Source: Bryobacteraceae bacterium
GTDB taxonomy: Bacteria; Acidobacteriota; Terriglobia; Bryobacterales; Bryobacteraceae
DNA: 64,000 nucleotides
Assembly: GCA_025980665.1 (NCBI GenBank)
Contig: JAICXC010000002.1
Location: 26,057 to 90,056, forward strand
Direction of reading: 5' to 3'
Below the pieces are notes generated by a model, which saw nothing but the letters and a program-made list of their open reading frames with translations, made no database searches and was not told the DNA's origin. Both the position numbers and the translations under genes were made by a program. Below are positions 35,740 to 43,516 of this stretch, one piece after another (position 1 is the stretch's first letter; every line of letters begins with the position of its first letter).

Positions 35740-36423
35740 TTACGGCCGGAAGTTCGGCTTATTCACAGCGCGGGCCTTGTCCAGAGCCAGCCGATCGTCA
35801 TCGTCCCGCTTTTTTTGCTTGTCCAACTCCCGCTGCGGCGCATCTTCTGCATCCAGCCGTGCAGATTCGACCGCGGCTGCCTCCGCCAGAGTTTCCAGCC
35901 GTTTCGAATACAGCACCATGGCGAAGCTGGCTCGATCACCGGTGCGAACAAGATCGTATGAATATTGGGAGTCTTGCCATCGCGCGAGCACGGGTGCCGC
36001 TTCGGCGTAATTGGAGTGGTAGGCAATCTCGGCCGTGGGCTTAGTGGCTGTTCCATAAGTCGCAGAGATGGCTTGGATCATGTCATCGACACTCATTCCT
36101 TCGACTTTGTAGCGATCGTAGGTGACGATGATTCGAAACAGCTCCCCATTGACGAAGCCCAGCAATCCGTCTTTCACCGGATCCGGCTTGGTTGTACCAG
36201 TCTGGACGGGGGAGCGAATCTCCCAGTTCAATTCCTGTATCAAGGCCGGTCGCTGATGAAGGACTCTCGCTTCACTGGATTTCGATCCCACCTGTTTCGA
36301 TACGGCGGCGAGACTCGCGCCCAGCTTTAATCCACGATAGGTCGACAAATCCGCGGCCGAGAGCATAGATGTTCCCAGCGCGCCGCACAAAAGCGCCATG
36401 ATCCCGCTACGGACGCGGATCAT
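35740..36423 (-). CDS. Exported hypothetical protein, 227 aa
   Basis: The start is ATG 36423, overlapping the stop of the two-TM gene by ATGA (4 bp). A signal peptide (SGIMALLCGALGTSMLSAADL) precedes a domain with the phrases STYRGLKLGASLAAVSKQVG and GELFRIIVTYDRYKVEGMSVDDM. These look like the 'periplasmic protein with a K..KLG.SL' motif seen in small exported acidobacterial proteins. The last 50 residues (AVESARLDAEDAPQRELDKQ onward) form a charged coiled coil. Function unknown. Confidence 0.65.
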   Translation of the reverse strand: MIRVRSGIMALLCGALGTSMLSAADLSTYRGLKLGASLAAVSKQVGSKSSEARVLHQRPALIQELNWEIRSPVQTGTTKPDPVKDGLLGFVNGELFRIIVTYDRYKVEGMSVDDMIQAISATYGTATKPTAEIAYHSNYAEAAPVLARWQDSQYSYDLVRTGDRASFAMVLYSKRLETLAEAAAVESARLDAEDAPQRELDKQKKRDDDDRLALDKARAVNKPNFRP

Positions 36424-36656
36424 TTCGCGACTCTTTTTGTCGCGATCGACGGCATGAAGAGTTGCGATGATTTCTTCCAACTGAAAAATGCCCACCCGGC
36501 GCACAGCGTGCTAAACGCGACGGCGAGAGAGATCGCTCCGTAGCCAAACGGGCGCGAGATGAACAATATAGCCGGACTGAACACGAGGGCCACGGCAAGT
36601 AACGCGACGGTCGGCGTGTAACCGGTGCCCGTGGATTTTTGGTAGGACTCAAGCAT
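36420..36656 (-). CDS. Small two-TM membrane protein, first gene of the cassette operon
   Basis: A 78-residue protein with two hydrophobic helices (TVALLAVALVFSPAILFI and GAISLAVAFSTLCAGWAFFSW) and a basic tail. An AGGAG site lies upstream of ATG 36656, and the leader comes from the TTGACT/TATACT promoter at 36675-36709. It begins the minus-strand operon divergent from the XRE regulator. No family is recognised. Confidence 0.65.
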   Translation of the reverse strand: MLESYQKSTGTGYTPTVALLAVALVFSPAILFISRPFGYGAISLAVAFSTLCAGWAFFSWKKSSQLFMPSIATKRVAK

Positions 36657-36674
36657 AAGAATCTCCTGTTTACA

Positions 36675-36709
36675 TTAACCAGTATAGGTTAATTTAACTT
36701 GCCAGTCAA
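36675..36709 (-). promoter_or_regulatory. Divergent promoter TTGACT-17-TATACT with a palindrome over the -10 box
   Basis: On the minus strand, TTGACT (36704-36709) and TATACT (36681-36686) are exactly 17 bp apart. The -10 box is framed by the perfect inverted repeat TTAACC-AGTATA-GGTTAA (36675-36692), a natural place for a repressor. Confidence 0.75.
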
Positions 36710-36758
36710 TTGCAGCGCTGGCATAATAGCCAGTGATAGTTCACTGTTGCCGGTGAAC
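36699..36758 (+). promoter_or_regulatory. Divergent promoter TTGCCA-17-CATAAT with two overlapping palindromes
   Basis: On the plus strand, TTGCCA (36699-36704) and CATAAT (36722-36727) are 17 bp apart. At and just past the expected transcription start lie CAGTGA-TAGT-TCACTG (36731-36746) and GTTCAC-N8-GTGAAC (36739-36758), both with perfect 6-bp arms. Autoregulation by the XRE protein encoded downstream is likely. Confidence 0.75.
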
Positions 36759-36772
36759 CAAAGAGGCCTTTG

Positions 36773-37636
36773 ATGGATGTTTCGCTATTGATTCGGCACC
36801 GCTTAAACGAACTGGAACTCGACCAGAAGGATCTCGCTGCAGCCGCTCAGGTCACCGAATCCTACATTTCTCAGCTCCTGACCAGAAAGAAAGTGCCTCC
36901 CGCGCCAGGACGCACGGACCTCTATGACCGGATGAGCGAGTTCTTAAGATTGCCTGCGGGAGAGCTTTCGAAACTCGCAGACATACAACGGCAGGAGGAT
37001 CTCAAGAAGCGAGTGACGGAGCCGCCGCAGCCTCTGTTTAAGGAGACTCGCGATCTGGTGCTTCGCAAGTGCGATCCGGAAAAGCGGCGCGAGGTACGAC
37101 GCATTTTCGAAAAGGAACCCTTTGGGGAATTTGAGCGGCTGATCACGCAGAAGCTTCTCGACGTGGCTCAGGGGATCGCCAAAGAGGAATTGCGAAGCGA
37201 AGAATGGCTTCGTCTCATGGCCCAACTTAGCGGCCGCACCTATGAGCAGATGCGAGTCGCGATCCTGGACTTCCTCGACACCGACGTCTTTCATGTTTCG
37301 CTTGAAAACTGCGTGTCCTTCCTCGATCCGATGATCGACTCTTGGGACATCGACGTAAAGACGTTTGGCATGGAAGTGGTTCTGAACCGCCGCCTGACAC
37401 CCGGACGTTTGAAACGGTTCGAGTTTACGGAGCGTGAAGCTCAACCGGTTTTTGCGCTGGAACCGGGCTTCGAACAATTCCTGCGCGACAAATCCCTAAG
37501 CGGCGACGCAACCGAAGACGAAATCGAGTTCCTGAGAGCGCTGAAGTTCAAAGGAAGACGACCGGCTCCCCTGTACTACTACCGGGAATTGCAGAACTTG
37601 AGGGACCCGCTTCACTTCACGCCGGGACGGGCGTGA
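36773..37636 (+). CDS. XRE-family transcriptional regulator with a large C-terminal domain
   Basis: I use ATG 36773 (the track's TTG is one codon earlier); AGAGG lies about 10 nt upstream. Residues 1-60 are a Cro/CI-type helix-turn-helix (LELDQKDLAAAAQVTESYIS, QLLTRKKVPPAPGRTDLYDR). About 220 residues follow without an obvious enzymatic motif, largely helical and acidic. The length is unusual for a simple phage-type repressor. The gene faces a seven-gene minus-strand cassette across a 116 bp region with two promoters and three palindromes, so it is the obvious regulator of both directions. Confidence 0.85.
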   Translation: MDVSLLIRHRLNELELDQKDLAAAAQVTESYISQLLTRKKVPPAPGRTDLYDRMSEFLRLPAGELSKLADIQRQEDLKKRVTEPPQPLFKETRDLVLRKCDPEKRREVRRIFEKEPFGEFERLITQKLLDVAQGIAKEELRSEEWLRLMAQLSGRTYEQMRVAILDFLDTDVFHVSLENCVSFLDPMIDSWDIDVKTFGMEVVLNRRLTPGRLKRFEFTEREAQPVFALEPGFEQFLRDKSLSGDATEDEIEFLRALKFKGRRPAPLYYYRELQNLRDPLHFTPGRA

Positions 37637-37660
37637 AATGGCGCGTTCATTCGAAGGATA

Positions 37661-37912
37661 TCAGCGAGTGGTGCCGTTACCCTGGGCCACGGTTGCCTTG
37701 CCTTTATGCGTGTGGGCCGGATAGTGATCGAAAAGCCATTTCTCGATCTTCTCTTTTTGAGTGGCCAGTACGACGCGTTGCCATTTTACGATACCGGTAC
37801 GCTCACTGTACTCGGCCATGACGTAAGAACCCTCGTTGAGCACCTCGATAAGGCCGTCCGTCTTGGCCCGCTTGAAGTGATAGGAAGAAAGTGTGGGATG
37901 GCGATCTTGCAT
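37661..37912 (-). CDS. Hypothetical protein, 83 aa
   Basis: A soluble protein, MQDRHPTLSSYHFKRAKTDG, then LIEVLNEGSYVMAEYSERTG and IVKWQRVVLATQKEKIEKWL. The aromatic-rich beta segment followed by an amphipathic helix looks like one small folded domain. The high conservation-type residue density suggests a real gene. It is convergent with the XRE gene. No family is recognised. Confidence 0.6.
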   Translation of the reverse strand: MQDRHPTLSSYHFKRAKTDGLIEVLNEGSYVMAEYSERTGIVKWQRVVLATQKEKIEKWLFDHYPAHTHKGKATVAQGNGTTR

Positions 37913-38076
37913 CTGAAACTATGATAGCATATAACCCGAAATTTAGCCTTCCAGCCGGAAAATGCCTGAAAATGCTGGACAATGCTATACTGGGGACGTA
38001 CCGGAAGTCATACCGCGCCCGTCCGTTGGTTTAAGTTCCTGCCTGGCTCGCTGATTCCCGCTTCTAAACACACTTA

Positions 38077-39315
38077 ATGAACACTTTTTCCGATCTCCCT
38101 CTATCGACTGCCCTGCAGACCAATCTGACGCGGAATGGATTCGTCCAGCCCACGCCGGTGCAAGCCAAGGCTATCCCCCAACAACTCGCCGGCCACGACC
38201 TCGTGATCACGGCGCAAACCGGCACGGGCAAGACGCTTGCCTTTGTCCTGCCTCTTCTGGAGAAGCTGGCTGCCCAAGGCAGCGTGCCGGGCGTCACTGC
38301 TCTGATCCTGACTCCAACCCGTGAGCTGGCCATTCAGATCAGCGAAGCCTTTGCTCTGCTGGCGGCCGGCACGGGCATCCGCGCTGCGGTCGTCGTCGGC
38401 GGCTTGAATGAGCAAACGCAATTGAATGCGATTCGCAGGGGCGCGCAGGTGGTCGTCGCCACTCCTGGGCGGCTCGCCGATTTCCTCGAGCGCAACCTCG
38501 TAAAGCTGGGCTCGGTGCACACTCTGATCCTGGATGAAGCCGACCGGATGCTCGACATGGGTTTCCTCCCGACCATCAAGAGGATCATGGCGCTGGTGCC
38601 CGCTGCGCGTCAGACCATATTTTGTTCTGCGACCATTGAGTCCTCGGTGGCGCCTCTCATAAAGAGCTACTTGAAGAACCCGATCCGAATCGAAGTGGGT
38701 TCCACCACCAAGCCAGCCGCGGAAATCGACCTGCACGTGTACGAGGTCGAACAGGATCGCAAGCTTGGCCTGCTTGAAAAAATGCTTCAGGACGAGCGCG
38801 GTTCGTTCCTGGTATTTGCCCGAACGAAACACGGGGCGGATCGGCTCGCCAAGAAGCTCGCGCGCAGCGGATCGAAAGCCGCCGCCATTCATGGCGACCG
38901 CACGCAATCGCAGCGCAATATGGCCCTGCGCGGGTTCCAGGAAGGCAGCTATCGCGTCCTGGTGGCCACCGATGTCGCCGCTCGCGGAGTTCACGTGGAA
39001 GGGATCGCGCATGTGGTCAATTACGATCTCCCGCAGGTTCCCGAGGACTTCATTCACCGCGTGGGCCGCACGGGCCGCGCAGGGCTGCGTGGTACGGCTT
39101 CGACCTTCAGCACGCGGAGCGAGCGCGGAGAGATCCGCAAGATCGAGCAGTTGCTGCAACTCCAGTTAACGCGCCGCCCGGTGCCTTCCGGACTGGAACA
39201 GGAAGTACGGAGCGCGGGGCAGGGAGCTCCCACTTCGTTTCGAGAGCGCGAACCTCGTGCTCACGCGGTTCGGAGCTTTTCCCCTCGAGCGAAGTTCTCC
39301 CGCCGAAAAGGCTGA
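38077..39315 (+). CDS. rhlE: DEAD-box ATP-dependent RNA helicase, RhlE type
   Basis: A 412-residue SF2 helicase with every motif: Q motif (GFVQPTPVQAKAIP), I AQTGTGKT, Ia PTRELA, Ib TPGR, II DEAD, III SAT, IV VFARTKHG, V ATDVAARG and VI HRVGRTGRAG. A short basic tail (RSFSPRAKFSRRKG) follows. It unwinds structured RNA, probably in ribosome assembly or cold adaptation. An RRM RNA-binding protein gene lies 340 bp downstream on the other strand, a frequent company for such helicases. Confidence 0.93.
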   Translation: MNTFSDLPLSTALQTNLTRNGFVQPTPVQAKAIPQQLAGHDLVITAQTGTGKTLAFVLPLLEKLAAQGSVPGVTALILTPTRELAIQISEAFALLAAGTGIRAAVVVGGLNEQTQLNAIRRGAQVVVATPGRLADFLERNLVKLGSVHTLILDEADRMLDMGFLPTIKRIMALVPAARQTIFCSATIESSVAPLIKSYLKNPIRIEVGSTTKPAAEIDLHVYEVEQDRKLGLLEKMLQDERGSFLVFARTKHGADRLAKKLARSGSKAAAIHGDRTQSQRNMALRGFQEGSYRVLVATDVAARGVHVEGIAHVVNYDLPQVPEDFIHRVGRTGRAGLRGTASTFSTRSERGEIRKIEQLLQLQLTRRPVPSGLEQEVRSAGQGAPTSFREREPRAHAVRSFSPRAKFSRRKG

Positions 39316-39351
39316 TCGCGTTGGGTGGAAATACAAGTGGGACAATGAACT

Positions 39352-39591
39352 ATGGACAACGCAACATTTGAAACGCAGGATCTTCGAATTCGCATCGAAG
39401 ACAACGTCGCTCGCATCGACCAGCGTAGCCTGAGTGGCGAGCCCTGGCGCGAGATCGATCACAGCGAGTTGCCCGTTACACCGCAGTGGCGGGACAGTAA
39501 CATTCGGACGTCGCCGCTCAGAGTGGCTTTGGTGGCCTTCGAGCGCGAGAATCCCGGTAATACGACCCTGCGCACCGCGCTAGGCGCATAG
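39352..39591 (+). CDS. Hypothetical protein, 79 aa
   Basis: A short soluble ORF following rhlE by 36 bp: MDNATFETQDLRIRIEDNVA, then RIDQRSLSGEPWREIDHSEL and PVTPQWRDSNIRTSPLRVAL. It ends 10 bp before a strong terminator, which fits a real last gene of the rhlE unit. The composition is coding-like, but I know no relative. Confidence 0.5.
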   Translation: MDNATFETQDLRIRIEDNVARIDQRSLSGEPWREIDHSELPVTPQWRDSNIRTSPLRVALVAFERENPGNTTLRTALGA

Positions 39592-39600
39592 ACACCAAAC

Positions 39601-39640
39601 AAAAAAGGCGCCGCGGCAACTTGCCGTCCGGCGCCTTTCC
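39601..39640. terminator. Bidirectional rho-independent terminator
   Basis: AAAAAA-GGCGCCG-CGGCAA-C-TTGCCG-TC-CGGCGCC-TTT. The outer 7-bp and inner 6-bp arms are perfect. The flanking A-run and short T-run let it serve both the rhlE side and the convergent RRM gene. Confidence 0.88.
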
Positions 39641-39654
39641 TCTGGACTAAATTC

Positions 39655-39954
39655 TTACCAGCGATTGTTGCGACGCTGGCCGCCACCGCCGCCGCCAGCC
39701 GCGCGATCCGTTTTCGGACGGGCTTCGTTCACGTTCAGCGCCCGACCGTCGAGGTCCCTGCCATTGAGTTCGTTGATGGCGCGATCCGCTTCGGTGTTGT
39801 TGCTCATCTCCACGAATCCAAACCCTCTCGCCTGGCCCGTATCCCGGTCCGTAACGATGCTCACGCGATCCACGGCTCCATATGCCTCAAACAGGGATCG
39901 AACCGAACTTTCGGTTGCACCGAAACTCAGGTTTCCTACAAAAATATTCTTCAT
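39655..39954 (-). CDS. RRM-domain RNA-binding protein
   Basis: A 99-residue glycine-tailed RNA-recognition-motif protein. RNP2 is KNIFVGNLSF, RNP1 is RGFGFVEM, and the closing strand is RALNVNEARP. The tail TDRAAGGGGGGQRRNNRW is typical of bacterial/cyanobacterial cold-shock RRM proteins. It would bind single-stranded RNA. It is convergent with rhlE across the terminator. Confidence 0.93.
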   Translation of the reverse strand: MKNIFVGNLSFGATESSVRSLFEAYGAVDRVSIVTDRDTGQARGFGFVEMSNNTEADRAINELNGRDLDGRALNVNEARPKTDRAAGGGGGGQRRNNRW

Positions 39955-40068
39955 CTTGGTCCTTTAATCGTTGGTTGGTGAATCGGGGCAGGATCGGACA
40001 AGGGCGGCGGACCGGACTAATGCGACGATGCCAGAGTTGCTACCACTACTCTAGCACGGGAAAGACCA

Positions 40069-40371
40069 TTACTCCGTTGTCTTCCCCGGCCATCCCATAT
40101 CATCCGTAAGCCGGTCCCGTGAATCGCGGTAGGCTGCCTCAGCAACCGCGGCGCGCGTTGCCGCTTCGTTTGCGTCGTCACCTGCAGCGGCTGCCTGCAG
40201 ACGACCTATCTGCAAAGCCCAGTCGTCGAAGGCTTCCTTGTAGTCTTTTCGAAGCTTTCCAGAGTCCGTGTCTTCTTCCGTGGTCCCAGTGGTCACGTTA
40301 TCTAGACGTTTCTCGATCGAGTAAAGTTCGCCTAACGGCACATTTCTTTTGTATCCCCTATATGCCGGCAT
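40069..40371 (-). CDS. Hypothetical helical protein, 100 aa
   Basis: A soluble protein with a basic start (MPAYRGYKRNVPLGELYSIE) and a long helical, Ala/Asp-rich second half (KLRKDYKEAFDDWALQIGRL, EAATRAAVAEAAYRDSRDRL) that may form a coiled coil. The composition is coding-like. No family is recognised. It is divergent from the small membrane protein at 40503. Confidence 0.5.
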   Translation of the reverse strand: MPAYRGYKRNVPLGELYSIEKRLDNVTTGTTEEDTDSGKLRKDYKEAFDDWALQIGRLQAAAAGDDANEAATRAAVAEAAYRDSRDRLTDDMGWPGKTTE

Positions 40372-40502
40372 GACCTAAGAAAGTAAGGGTCTAGTACCGA
40401 GGTTCGGTTCGTGCGAGAAATTGGTACCAGGCCGATTTGGTGCCGTTTACCTATTCGCGCAAACTCATCTTCTCCCTATCATTGGTTCGTCAGGGAGATG
40501 TT

Positions 40503-40751
40503 ATGGAACCAGCTCAGCTTCAGTTAGCGCTCAACGTCGTTACCATCACCGCAGTGGCTAGCCTGTCGGGCTACTGCTATCTGCTTAAGAAGGAGAACCG
40601 CAAGCTAGCGGCTAACAGGGACGCGCCTAGACCGGAGGCCGTCCTGCCCGCTGAGGCGGCCCTGGATATCGCGGAGCTTGATGTGCGCACCTTCGCTTCC
40701 GCCCGACGGGCGCGATGGGTGAAGGGCCTCGCATCGTCGATTTCGCAATAG
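40503..40751 (+). CDS. Small single-TM protein, 82 aa
   Basis: I start at ATG 40503 (MEPAQLQLALNVVTITAVAS), which has an AGGGAG site in front; the track's start adds 22 residues. One TM helix (VVTITAVASLSGYCYLLKK) is followed by a charged cytoplasmic part. The similar 'A.L.GYC.LLK.EN' build is common in small uncharacterised acidobacterial proteins, as far as I recall. Function unknown. Confidence 0.5.
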   Translation: MEPAQLQLALNVVTITAVASLSGYCYLLKKENRKLAANRDAPRPEAVLPAEAALDIAELDVRTFASARRARWVKGLASSISQ

Positions 40752-40816
40752 ACTCGGCAGGCCGTTCAGGCTTCGTTTCGATTCGCATCTGCTTCAGGGC
40801 TTCTGTCTGATCTAGC

Positions 40817-40985
40817 TCAGCTTTGCCCGGCGCAAACGCGCGGACACTGGAACATGTAGGCCAGGTTACTTCCAGCTTGTATTCGGGGCGAGTACGTCTT
40901 GAAGCGCCAGGCGACTTGGAGTTGGTTGAAATTGCCGGCATTGATCTGATCGGGGGCGAATACTTGGTGCCCTTCAGATCAGCGG
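40817..40985 (-). pseudogene. Remnant of a PQQ-dependent quinoprotein dehydrogenase
   Basis: On the minus strand a short frame reads DQINAGNFNQLQVAWRFKTY and stops at 40817. 'YSPLDQINAGNFNQLQVAWRFKT' is close to the start of the eight-bladed propeller of membrane quinoprotein glucose/ethanol dehydrogenases. Just before it, one frame over, LKGTKYSPP gives the matching 'G.TKYSP' part, so there is also a frameshift. The remaining 500-600 residues are gone. The rest of the 329 bp gap (40752-41080) holds nothing else I can name. Confidence 0.6.
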
Positions 40986-41080
40986 TCTCGTAGGGCCATT
41001 AGCCATTCTTTGTGGAAGGCTGCTGTGCCCAGGGGGTGACGCACAACAAAGCAACAAGGTTTGCTTGTGCACGTGCCTCC

Positions 41081-41926
41081 TTACTTTTTGATGGAGACTT
41101 TAACCTGCGCGTTCGACCAGCAGCATTGGAACCCGCGACCCCCGTCGCCTGTCCAGTCGTTGGCAAGAACGTTCAACACGTATTCTCCCGGTTCGCTGAA
41201 AGTGGCAGTAGTGGATGACTTGCCGCTGAACACAGGATTCGGCGCGCCTTGCACCTGCGCGTCGTCAATGGAAGGATGTTCCTTGGCGAAGGTAACATTG
41301 CCGGGCCCTCGAAATTTGGTCCATGTCAGGGTGACGGCGGGTATTTTAGGTCGAGTCGCGCCAGGGATCACGCTCGCGTCATCGGCGACCCAGACGGTCA
41401 AGGGAACGGGATTCTGCACCGTTCCGGAAAGTGCCTGCGACTGACCACGCGGCCCATTCACAAACGGACCGGCCTGCGTGAAACCGATGGAGGGCGGGGT
41501 ATTGCCGGTAGCATCCTTGAAGGGATTCAGTTCCCACAGCGGATCGAGCCCCACGGGAACTTGCGCCGTCTTGCCATTGGCGACCAGGGTCCAGGTGAGC
41601 TTCTTGCCGCCGAAATCCTTCGGGACTGTTATTGTAAAAACCCCCCAGCGCCGTCGGGTCAAGAAATGGGTCGGCTGTCCCTGATCGGGACCGCCCGGAT
41701 CGATGTGATTGTCGGGGCCGATGGGAATCTCCAGTTCCTGCTTTAGATTCCGGTTGTAGTATCCAAACAGGAGGCTGAAGCTTCCATCCGAATTCGAGAA
41801 CCAGCCTTCGTACGCGGGGGTGACGCCTTGCCCGGAGTCATGCGGCGGTTCGATATAGACCTTCTGCTGAGCGCATAGAAACGCCGCGCCCGCTGCAAGG
41901 ATTGCCACACTGGCGAACCGGTACAT
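41081..41926 (-). CDS. Exported hypothetical protein, 281 aa
   Basis: A signal peptide (RFASVAILAAGAAFLCAQQK) precedes a largely beta protein: TPAYEGWFSNSDGSFSLLFG, RRRWGVFTITVPKDFGGKKL, SGKSSTTATFSEPGEYVLNV, LANDWTGDGGRGFQCCWSNA. The last two blocks resemble an immunoglobulin/PKD-like closing domain. Such genes commonly follow copper-oxygenase-like cytochrome genes in Acidobacteriota, as here: its ATG overlaps the upstream stop by one base (TAATG), so translation is coupled. The role is unknown; it could be a partner or substrate-binding protein. Confidence 0.75.
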   Translation of the reverse strand: MYRFASVAILAAGAAFLCAQQKVYIEPPHDSGQGVTPAYEGWFSNSDGSFSLLFGYYNRNLKQELEIPIGPDNHIDPGGPDQGQPTHFLTRRRWGVFTITVPKDFGGKKLTWTLVANGKTAQVPVGLDPLWELNPFKDATGNTPPSIGFTQAGPFVNGPRGQSQALSGTVQNPVPLTVWVADDASVIPGATRPKIPAVTLTWTKFRGPGNVTFAKEHPSIDDAQVQGAPNPVFSGKSSTTATFSEPGEYVLNVLANDWTGDGGRGFQCCWSNAQVKVSIKK

Positions 41927-43230
41927 TATCGTTGGGCGACGGACGGAGCCGGCCGATGTTTAGCCAGGTACTCCTGATAGTCCTCTTCGGAAATATACGT
42001 CACGTTGACCCAGGCGTGCGCCATTTCGTCCACGGTGCGATCGCCCCAGCCCACCCACTGATTCGGATCCGGATTGTTCTTGTTATTCGGAGTGTTGTCG
42101 TGCTCGGCAACTACGTGGATCAGCGTGCCCTTGGGCAAGACCGGAGCGTCGTCGTCCGCATAGATGTAGTTGACCATCCAATTGAAGTTAAAATGATCCA
42201 CGTAGCTCAGCGTGCGCTTGGTACCGTCCGGAAGGATTGCTTCAAGCAGCATGGACTTGCCGCGCAGGTGCATGTGGGGTTGGAAATTCTCGAGGCGTGC
42301 AGGGTTTTTCAGCAACTGGTAGCCTTCCGTCTGTGCGATGGTGTTGGGCGGAATGTCGAGCTGATTTCCAGGTGCGGCGTTGAACAGCGTGAGCACAGTT
42401 CGATACTTGGGTTCCTGTCCCTTGGGATAGAAGTAGACCGCTAACTCCACGTGGTCCCGAATCTCCTCACCGACAGCATGGAGATGCTCTTCCCACCAGA
42501 TGCGGGCTCCGGGCAATAAAAGCTTTCCGGTGTTGGGACGATAGATATCGTAACTTTTGTTGACCGCCCACTCCATCAGCAGCCCCTGCGTTGCATTTCC
42601 AGGGGCCTCATTATTCACTCCCGGCTCCTCCTGCTGGAGATAGGCGAGAGCGTGATGGGTGATCCGGCGGCCTGCTGGAGTTGACGGCCGCATCTCGACA
42701 GCGCGGACCCAGCGCGGCTCAGTTAGCGGGATCTGCGTGAGCGGCTTGAACCACACGTCTTGTCCGTGTGCCGGCATCGTATAGGGCTCCGACTTGATGA
42801 TCAAGTCCGGCGCTCCGAATTGTTTCGAGAGCTGCCAGCCGTCGTCCTTCGGCCATTGTTTCGGAGCCGGCATGTCCTTCGGGTCGCCTGGAGGCGCGCC
42901 CGCGTCCACCCATCGGGCGATCAGACCGATCTGCGCATCGCTGAGCGAGATGTCATTCTGAAAATGCTGGATGCCCACGGTTTTATCGAGATGCCATGGC
43001 GGCATGTTGCGCGTCACTACGCGCTGCTTGATGTCCTTGACCCAGGGCCGCGTTTCTTCATAGGTCACCAGCGACATCGGCGCCATCGATCCGGCGCGAT
43101 GGCAGGCCTGACACTTTTCCTGAAGAATGGGAGCGATGTCCTTGGCGAAGGTCGGTACTTTAGTATTGAGATCCGCGGCCATCGAAAGAGCAGGAAGGAT
43201 GACAGCGATCAACATTGATCTATGCGTCAT
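41926..43230 (-). CDS. Exported c-type cytochrome with copper type II monooxygenase-like domain
   Basis: I start at ATG 43230 (MTHRSMLIAVILPALSMAAD), giving a signal peptide and 434 aa. A haem module follows (FAKDIAPILQEKCQACHRAG, with CQACH at residues 40-44). The second half, EWAVNKSYDIYRPNTGKLLL, ARIWWEEHLHAVGEE and LENFQPHMHLRGKSMLLEAI, has the HxM/HxH pattern of the peptidylglycine/dopamine-type copper monooxygenase fold. It may oxidise an organic substrate and pass electrons through the haem. Activity has not been shown for this group to my knowledge. It is coupled to the 281-aa exported protein. Confidence 0.82.
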   Translation of the reverse strand: MTHRSMLIAVILPALSMAADLNTKVPTFAKDIAPILQEKCQACHRAGSMAPMSLVTYEETRPWVKDIKQRVVTRNMPPWHLDKTVGIQHFQNDISLSDAQIGLIARWVDAGAPPGDPKDMPAPKQWPKDDGWQLSKQFGAPDLIIKSEPYTMPAHGQDVWFKPLTQIPLTEPRWVRAVEMRPSTPAGRRITHHALAYLQQEEPGVNNEAPGNATQGLLMEWAVNKSYDIYRPNTGKLLLPGARIWWEEHLHAVGEEIRDHVELAVYFYPKGQEPKYRTVLTLFNAAPGNQLDIPPNTIAQTEGYQLLKNPARLENFQPHMHLRGKSMLLEAILPDGTKRTLSYVDHFNFNWMVNYIYADDDAPVLPKGTLIHVVAEHDNTPNNKNNPDPNQWVGWGDRTVDEMAHAWVNVTYISEEDYQEYLAKHRPAPSVAQR

Positions 43231-43267
43231 GTAAACTCCTCGTAGGAAACCGTCGACCGGTAGGTAT

Positions 43268-43494
43268 TCTATCACTAAGATCTACGTCACGCATCCGTAC
43301 CCGGATCATGTATTTGAACTGGCGTTGCTGCACCAGGCATTCCCGAATGCCGAGATCGTCGCGCTGGCGGCCACCATCAACGGCGCGCGATCGCCTTTAT
43401 GAAGAAATACATCGCCGACTGGGACGCAGATCTCGCGAAATCGAAAACACCGGCGGAGATGGCGTTCTTTCCGGACGCCAATAAGGGGAAGTAA
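43268..43494 (+). pseudogene. Remnant of an MBL-fold hydrolase with a large internal deletion
   Basis: The plus strand reads ITKIYVTHPYPDHVFELALL, then HQAFPNAEIVALAATIN: an MBL metal motif (THxxxDH) and what follows it. About ten bases later, one frame over, comes IAFMKKYIADWDADLAKSKT and a stop at 43492. In full-length relatives those two parts are separated by about 120 residues, and the protein goes on past the second. The gene thus lost its start, middle and end. It is divergent from the cytochrome gene. Confidence 0.65.
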
Positions 43495-43516
43495 AAGAAA
43501 AGTCGTCTGTCCCCTC

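Noticed and set aside
38101-39159. 352-aa ORF opposite rhlE
   Set aside because: Antisense to a helicase with all DEAD-box motifs.
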